From Bordetella parapertussis (lineage in GTDB: Bacteria > Pseudomonadota > Gammaproteobacteria > Burkholderiales > SG8-41), in NCBI GenBank assembly GCA_945870465.1, contig CAMBSS010000036.1, forward strand, positions 1-29,101: a DNA stretch of 29,101 bases. Reading direction: 5' to 3'. Position numbers and translations under genes: made by a program. Position 1 is the first letter of the stretch. The number at the start of each line of letters is the position of its first letter. This document shows positions 25,157-29,101 of the stretch, piece by piece. The notes under the pieces are model-generated. The model worked only from the letters and a program-made list of their open reading frames with translations. It was not told the origin of the DNA and made no database searches.

Positions 25157-26107
25157 CTACATCTCGCGGCGCTGCGTCAGCATGCATTGCATGCGGCCGC
25201 AATGATCAACGCCGTCGTGGTTGGGGCTGCGGATGTTTTTCTTGAGAGTGCTGTTCATCGGTATATTCAGATTGACGTTCTTGGACGGGATCGGCGACTC
25301 GAACCAGCGCGCGTAGATCTTGTTGATCTCGCCGCTTTTAAAGAGCGCGGTCACCGCGCCGTCCGCGAGCTTCTTGAGCGGCGCATCGTCCTTGCGAATC
25401 ATGATGCCGTAGGGTTCGTGCGTCAGAAAATCGCCCACCACGGTGTAGTCAGCGGGGTTTTTGGCGGTCGCGCGCATGCTGTAGAGCAGCACGTCGTCCA
25501 TCGGGAAAGCCGCCGCGCTGCCATTGTCGAGCGCTGCCAGCGCTTCGTTGTGGTCCTTGACCTGCACGAAGCGCATGTTCAGCGACTCGTCCAGGTTGTA
25601 ATTCTTGATCGCGCGTTCGTTGGTCGTGCCGCTGGTGACGACCACCGGCTTGCCTTTCAGGTCCTTGTAGTCCTTGATTTTCGATGCGGTCTTCACCAGC
25701 ATGCGCGTGCCGGTGAAAAACGTTGTCACCACGAACGAAACCATTTTCTGCCGCTCGACGCTGTTGGTCGTCGAGCCGCATTCGAGGTCGACGTCGCCGT
25801 TCATCACCATCTGCACGCGCGCCGACGGCACCATCGTCACCATGCTCACCTTGAGATCGGGCATTTTGAGCTCGGCCTTGACCGCGTCGACGATTTTCAT
25901 GCAGAGGTCGACCGAATAGCCGACATACTGTTTTTTGTCATCAAGGTAGGAAAACGGCACCGACGCCTCGCGCACGCCGAGCACGATGGTCTTTTTGTCC
26001 TTGATGCGCTTCAAGGTGACGCTGTCCTGCGCGAGCGCCGGTGCGGCGACCATAGCGCAGATGGCGCATGCGGCAACCGCCAGTATCCATCGTGATATGC
26101 AATGCAT
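25157..26107 (-). CDS. Amino-acid ABC transporter periplasmic binding protein (GltI-like), orphan
   Basis: A 316-residue family-3 extracellular solute-binding protein. The signal peptide ends APALA before QDSVTLKRI. Family features include VLGVREASVPFSYLD, the arginine in VPSARVQMV, DVDLECGSTTNSVERQ, and VVVTSGTTNERA. This pattern is typical of glutamate/aspartate-type binding proteins (GltI/BztA-like). ATG 26107 is preceded by GGGGGG at 5-nt spacing. No ABC permease or ATPase gene is in the window, so it is an orphan component here. It is divergent from Bug-11 across 99 bp. Confidence 0.92.
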   Translation of the reverse strand: MHCISRWILAVAACAICAMVAAPALAQDSVTLKRIKDKKTIVLGVREASVPFSYLDDKKQYVGYSVDLCMKIVDAVKAELKMPDLKVSMVTMVPSARVQMVMNGDVDLECGSTTNSVERQKMVSFVVTTFFTGTRMLVKTASKIKDYKDLKGKPVVVTSGTTNERAIKNYNLDESLNMRFVQVKDHNEALAALDNGSAAAFPMDDVLLYSMRATAKNPADYTVVGDFLTHEPYGIMIRKDDAPLKKLADGAVTALFKSGEINKIYARWFESPIPSKNVNLNIPMNSTLKKNIRSPNHDGVDHCGRMQCMLTQRREM

Positions 26108-26147
26108 GACTTGCCCCCCGGGTCTTTTTGCCATTCTGGCGGGCTAG

Positions 26148-26175
26148 TTTACCGCAACGTGTGTGATGATATATC
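26148..26175 (+). promoter_or_regulatory. Candidate sigma-70 promoter for Bug-11
   Basis: TTTACC (26148-26153) and TATATC (26170-26175) with a 16-bp spacer, in the divergent gap and 31 bp before the Bug-11 start. The match to consensus is moderate. Confidence 0.35.
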
Positions 26176-26206
26176 GTGGCGTCTTTTTTGAAGCGGTGGT
26201 GGCGGA

Positions 26207-27196
26207 ATGGGCAAAAAACCTCAAATGAGCCGGAATAAAACGGCGCGGCGGCTGTTCTTTGCGCTGGCGTTGGTTCTCCCGGTTGCGGCTGGCGCTCAGC
26301 AGTATCCTACCAAGCCGATACGGTTGATCGTTCCCTTCACCGCGGGCGGCGGCACGGACATTTCGGCGCGCATCGTCGGGCAGAAACTCGCGGAGAGGCT
26401 GGGCGTCGGCGTGGTGGTGGACAACCGCACGGGCGCTGGCGGCATCATCGGTACCGAGATCGTCGCCAGGGCGGCGCCGGATGGTTACACGCTGGTGCTG
26501 GTCAGCAGTAGCCATGCCATCAATCCGAGCCTGCACAAGAAACTGCCCTACGACTCGGTCAAAGACTTTGCGCCTGTTTCACTGGTCGTGCTGTCGCCCG
26601 GCATGCTGGTCGTCAACAACAGCGTGCCGGCGCGCACGGTCAAGGAATTCGTGGAGTGGGTGCGCTCGAAGCCCGGCCAGCTCACGTACGGTTCCGCCGG
26701 CACCGCGACCCCCGTGCATCTATCGATGGAATTATTGAAAAGCATGGAGCGCATGGATATCGTGCATGCGCCTTACAAGGGCGCCGGGGCCGCGATTCCC
26801 GATCTGCTCGGCGGCCATATCGTCGCGATGATTCCGTCGACCGCATCCGTGCTCGCGCTGGTCAAGGCAGGCAAGCTGCGCGCGTTGGCGGTGACGAGCC
26901 GGGCGCGCACGAGCTCCGCCCCCGATGTCCCCACCATGACAGAAGCCGGCGTTCCCGATTACGAAGCGAGTTCGTGGTACGGCCTGCTTGCGCCGGCCAA
27001 CACGCCGCGCGCCATCGTCACGCGGCTAAGTTCCGAAATCGCGCAGATCGTGAAAATGAACGATGTGCGCGAGCGCCTGGTGCCGCAGGGGCTGGACCCG
27101 GTTGGCAGCACACCGGCGGAGTTCGCGGTGACCATCAACGACGAGCTGACGAAGTGGGCGCGCGTGATCAAGGCGGCGGGGCTGAAGCCGGAGTGA
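26207..27196 (+). CDS. Bug/TctC-family periplasmic receptor (Bug-11)
   Basis: A 329-residue Bug receptor. ATG 26207 is preceded by GGCGGA; ATG 26225 is in frame but has no SD. The signal peptide has a charged n-region (SRNKTARR) and core LFFALALVLPVAAGA before QQYPTKPIR. The first ligand loop is TAGGGTD, the second TPVHLSME, then HAPYKG. The IS1182 element starts 16 bp after its stop codon, leaving the coding region intact. Confidence 0.93.
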   Translation: MGKKPQMSRNKTARRLFFALALVLPVAAGAQQYPTKPIRLIVPFTAGGGTDISARIVGQKLAERLGVGVVVDNRTGAGGIIGTEIVARAAPDGYTLVLVSSSHAINPSLHKKLPYDSVKDFAPVSLVVLSPGMLVVNNSVPARTVKEFVEWVRSKPGQLTYGSAGTATPVHLSMELLKSMERMDIVHAPYKGAGAAIPDLLGGHIVAMIPSTASVLALVKAGKLRALAVTSRARTSSAPDVPTMTEAGVPDYEASSWYGLLAPANTPRAIVTRLSSEIAQIVKMNDVRERLVPQGLDPVGSTPAEFAVTINDELTKWARVIKAAGLKPE

Positions 27197-27212
27197 TTTA
27201 GTCATACCCGCG

Positions 27213-28887
27213 CAGGAGGCTGTGTAAAAACTCTCACGCACGAGCGGTTCAATGATGCCTGAGGCTTTGCGGGTTGAGCAAATGACTCGATCATTAGCAA
27301 ACGGCGAGCGCTTGTCGCGGTTACGCCCAGCTTGGGGCGCTCATCATTTGCAGTTTCTGCATCAGTTGCTCAAATCCGAGGATGCTCAGGGTCCGTTTCA
27401 GATTGTAGGTGAGCACGGCAATCGCCATCTCGCCCTTCACCTTGGGCAGCGTGCGCAGCAGGAATCCCCCGGGCATCATCGCTTTGAGATTTCCGAAGGG
27501 ATGCTCCGCGACGGCACTACGCAGCCGCATGAAGCGCGGATTTCGTCGCGTTCGCTCATGCGCTCGTTCGGCGGCATCGGCATGCCAGGAGCGTGCGATG
27601 CTGCGGCGTTTGCTCCGGGTGCACAGCGGCTTCTTCTCACACCGCGCACAGGCACTCGTCCAGTAGTAGTCGGTCTGCGCCTTGCGATCCCGCTTATAGC
27701 GCTCAAGCAATGCACCTGCCGGGCAACGATAGGTGTTGGTGGCCGGGTCATAGATGAACTGCGACTTGGGGTAGAGGTCCTGCCCCCGCGGGTTCACCGC
27801 TTCCTGCATCGGCACCACGGGGGTGATGCCGCGCGCTTCGCACGCGGCGGCCTGTGCGCCGTTCATGTAACCCGTGTCGGCGAGCACCGTCATCGATTCC
27901 GCCCCGAGCGACTGCTGGGCCTGACTGGCCATCGGCTCAAGACTCGCGTGATCGTTGCGCTCGGTGGTCACTGCGTGCGCGACGATGAGCTTATGCTTGG
28001 CATCGACCGCCTGCTGCACGTTGTAGCCGGCAATCCCCGTGGTGCCGCTAGCCCGCAGCATCACGCAGTCCGGATCGGTGAGTCCCACCCGCGGGGTCTG
28101 CTTCTTGCCCGTGCCCGCTTCGGCGTGGGCGGCGAGTTGCGTTTGCGCCTGCTGCAGTTGGTCATCGCGCCGGCGCAGTTGCTCAAGGGCGGCTGCGATG
28201 TGCGCGCGATCCGGTTCACCTTCTGCTGCCTCCTGCGTGTCGGCCTCGTCCATCTGCGCCAGATATTGCGCCACCCGCTGCCCGATGCGCGCGCGCTGTT
28301 TGGCGGCTTGCTCAGCGCTCACCAGGCTCGCTTTGGAAGCACTCGCCTTAAACTTCGATCCGTCTACCGCCACCACCGGCGCCTCGCCCCCTACCAACTG
28401 CGCGCCGCGCAAGAACTGCACAAACTGCGCACACACCGCCTGGAATGCCTGCGCATTCTCCCGCCGGAATTGCGCGATCGTCTTGTGGTCGAACACCAAC
28501 TGTCCCAGCAGCCACATCATTTCCAAATTGCGCCGGCATTCGGCTTCGAGCTTGCGCGAGGTACGCACCCGGTTCCAGTAGCCATACAAATACAGCTTCA
28601 GCAGATCATCCGGCGCATACGGCGGCCGGCCTTCGCCCACGGGCACGCTCTTCTTAAACCCCAGCGCCGCCATGTCCAGCCCGTCGACATACCGGTCGAT
28701 CACCCGCACCAGCGCGTGTGCGCCCACGTAGTCTTCCACCGCCGGCGGCAGCAGCGCGGTTTGCGTGCGCGCGATGCCTCGCTTATGCTGGTGCCCCATA
28801 CTCGTCTCCCGATTGTCCCTTATATCAATTCAACGTACCACACGCGCATACGATGACATCAACGTGTGGTTTTTACACAGTCTCCTG
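27213..28887 (-). mobile_element. IS1182-family insertion sequence, complete (about 1675 bp)
   Basis: Terminal inverted repeats CAGGAGGCTGTGTAAAAAC (27213-27231) and, reversed, CAGGAGACTGTGTAAAAAC (28869-28887), with one mismatch. Both ends are flanked by CGCG (27209-27212 and 28888-28891), a candidate 4-bp target duplication. Because CAGGAG could also belong to the palindromic host repeat, the element might instead begin at GGCTGTG (27219). It contains one intact transposase gene, so it may be active or recently inserted. Confidence 0.85.
27321..28799 (-). CDS. IS1182-family transposase
   Basis: A 492-residue DDE transposase, normal for the family and uninterrupted. The N-terminal domain shows VEDYVGAHALVRVIDRYVDGL and PYAPDDLLKLYLYGY, here given as VRVIDRYVDGLDMAALGF and PYAPDDLLKLYLYGYW. 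The first catalytic Asp is in VVAVDGSKFKA, the second probably in VLADTGYMNG. A cysteine group CPAGAL / CARCEKKPLC follows, and the C-terminal helix has EHPFGNLK with the likely catalytic Glu, then LTYNLKRT. The plus-strand frame of similar length across this gene is an antisense shadow. Confidence 0.93.
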   Translation of the reverse strand: MGHQHKRGIARTQTALLPPAVEDYVGAHALVRVIDRYVDGLDMAALGFKKSVPVGEGRPPYAPDDLLKLYLYGYWNRVRTSRKLEAECRRNLEMMWLLGQLVFDHKTIAQFRRENAQAFQAVCAQFVQFLRGAQLVGGEAPVVAVDGSKFKASASKASLVSAEQAAKQRARIGQRVAQYLAQMDEADTQEAAEGEPDRAHIAAALEQLRRRDDQLQQAQTQLAAHAEAGTGKKQTPRVGLTDPDCVMLRASGTTGIAGYNVQQAVDAKHKLIVAHAVTTERNDHASLEPMASQAQQSLGAESMTVLADTGYMNGAQAAACEARGITPVVPMQEAVNPRGQDLYPKSQFIYDPATNTYRCPAGALLERYKRDRKAQTDYYWTSACARCEKKPLCTRSKRRSIARSWHADAAERAHERTRRNPRFMRLRSAVAEHPFGNLKAMMPGGFLLRTLPKVKGEMAIAVLTYNLKRTLSILGFEQLMQKLQMMSAPSWA

Positions 28888-28940
28888 CGCGGGAATGACG
28901 GTCCACTGCATTAAGCGTGGGAGCGACGATCCCTGGCGAA

Positions 28941-29101
28941 TCACTCGTCCTCGTTGTTCTTGTGCCGCCAGTACATGTAGCCGAAGAACCCGACGCACAG
29001 GGCGATGAAAACGCCGAAGAAAATTACGATGCCGACGACGTTGGTTTGTTCCGGTGGCGGCGCGTCTTTGATGTCTTCGGCAAACGCCGAAAGGAAGAAA
29101 A
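28941..29101 (-). CDS. Small single-span membrane protein, 5' end beyond the window
   Basis: The minus-strand frame enters from the right edge and stops at 28941, leaving 52 residues. They start with the end of a signal peptide (FFLSAFA, then EDIKDAPPPEQ), followed by one membrane segment VVGIVIFFGVFIALCVGFFGY at about 25-45, here seen as IVIFFGVFIALCVGFFGY, and a charged tail WRHKNNEDE. A short periplasmic segment with a C-terminal anchor is suggested. I do not recognise the family. Its start lies outside the window. Confidence 0.7.
   Translation of the reverse strand, partial: FFLSAFAEDIKDAPPPEQTNVVGIVIFFGVFIALCVGFFGYMYWRHKNNEDE

Noticed and set aside
24881..26095. Plus-strand open frame of 404 codons
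   Set aside because: It covers the end of Bug-10 and the antisense of the ABC-type binding protein; composition is typical of a GC-rich shadow frame.
27252..28856. Plus-strand open frame of 534 codons
   Set aside because: It is antisense to the intact IS1182 transposase, is arginine/histidine-rich and matches no family I know.

Overview
The window reads as a chromosomal segment of a GC-rich betaproteobacterium, most likely Burkholderiales. The main reason is a dense series of Bug (TctC-type tripartite tricarboxylate receptor) genes, a family expanded chiefly in that order. A betaproteobacterial-style hrpA and several short palindromic intergenic repeats agree with this. The species cannot be named from the sequence.

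Left part (1-8302), housekeeping with decay at its edges: a probable Y1-type transposase remnant; a TauE/SafE-type exporter (-); a divergent three-gene run (+) of histidine phosphatase, alpha/beta hydrolase and lipoprotein aminopeptidase; the large helicase hrpA (+); and, convergent with hrpA, a UPF0114 (YqhA-type) pseudogene with an internal out-of-frame deletion.

Middle and right part (8511-27196), the notable region: ten apparently intact Bug periplasmic receptors plus one truncated copy in about 17 kb, on both strands. No TctA/TctB membrane partner is present in the window. Two Bug genes overlap the stop codon of an upstream MmgE/PrpD-family gene by 4 bp (GTGA at 9917, ATGA at 15007), giving two PrpD-Bug cassettes. 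Another five-gene run (-) from 22702 to 17490 alternates Bug genes with an M28-peptidase-like protein and a beta-hydroxyacid dehydrogenase-like oxidoreductase. An orphan amino-acid ABC-type binding protein lies at 25157-26107. I infer a 'receptor bank' for carboxylic-acid-type ligands with a few attached catabolic enzymes, the receptors either sharing a transporter encoded elsewhere or acting as sensors. The ligands cannot be read from the sequence.

Interspersed mobile and regulatory DNA: a hicAB toxin-antitoxin pair (-) with a near-consensus promoter whose predicted start point abuts the hicA start codon and carries two palindromes; a truncated IS4-family transposase; an intact IS1182-family element (27213-28887) between two CGCG sequences in a palindromic repeat; and several classes of short intergenic repeat. 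One repeat truncates a Bug gene and another lies within the predicted N-terminus of a second. The right edge holds the 3' end of a small membrane-protein gene (-).
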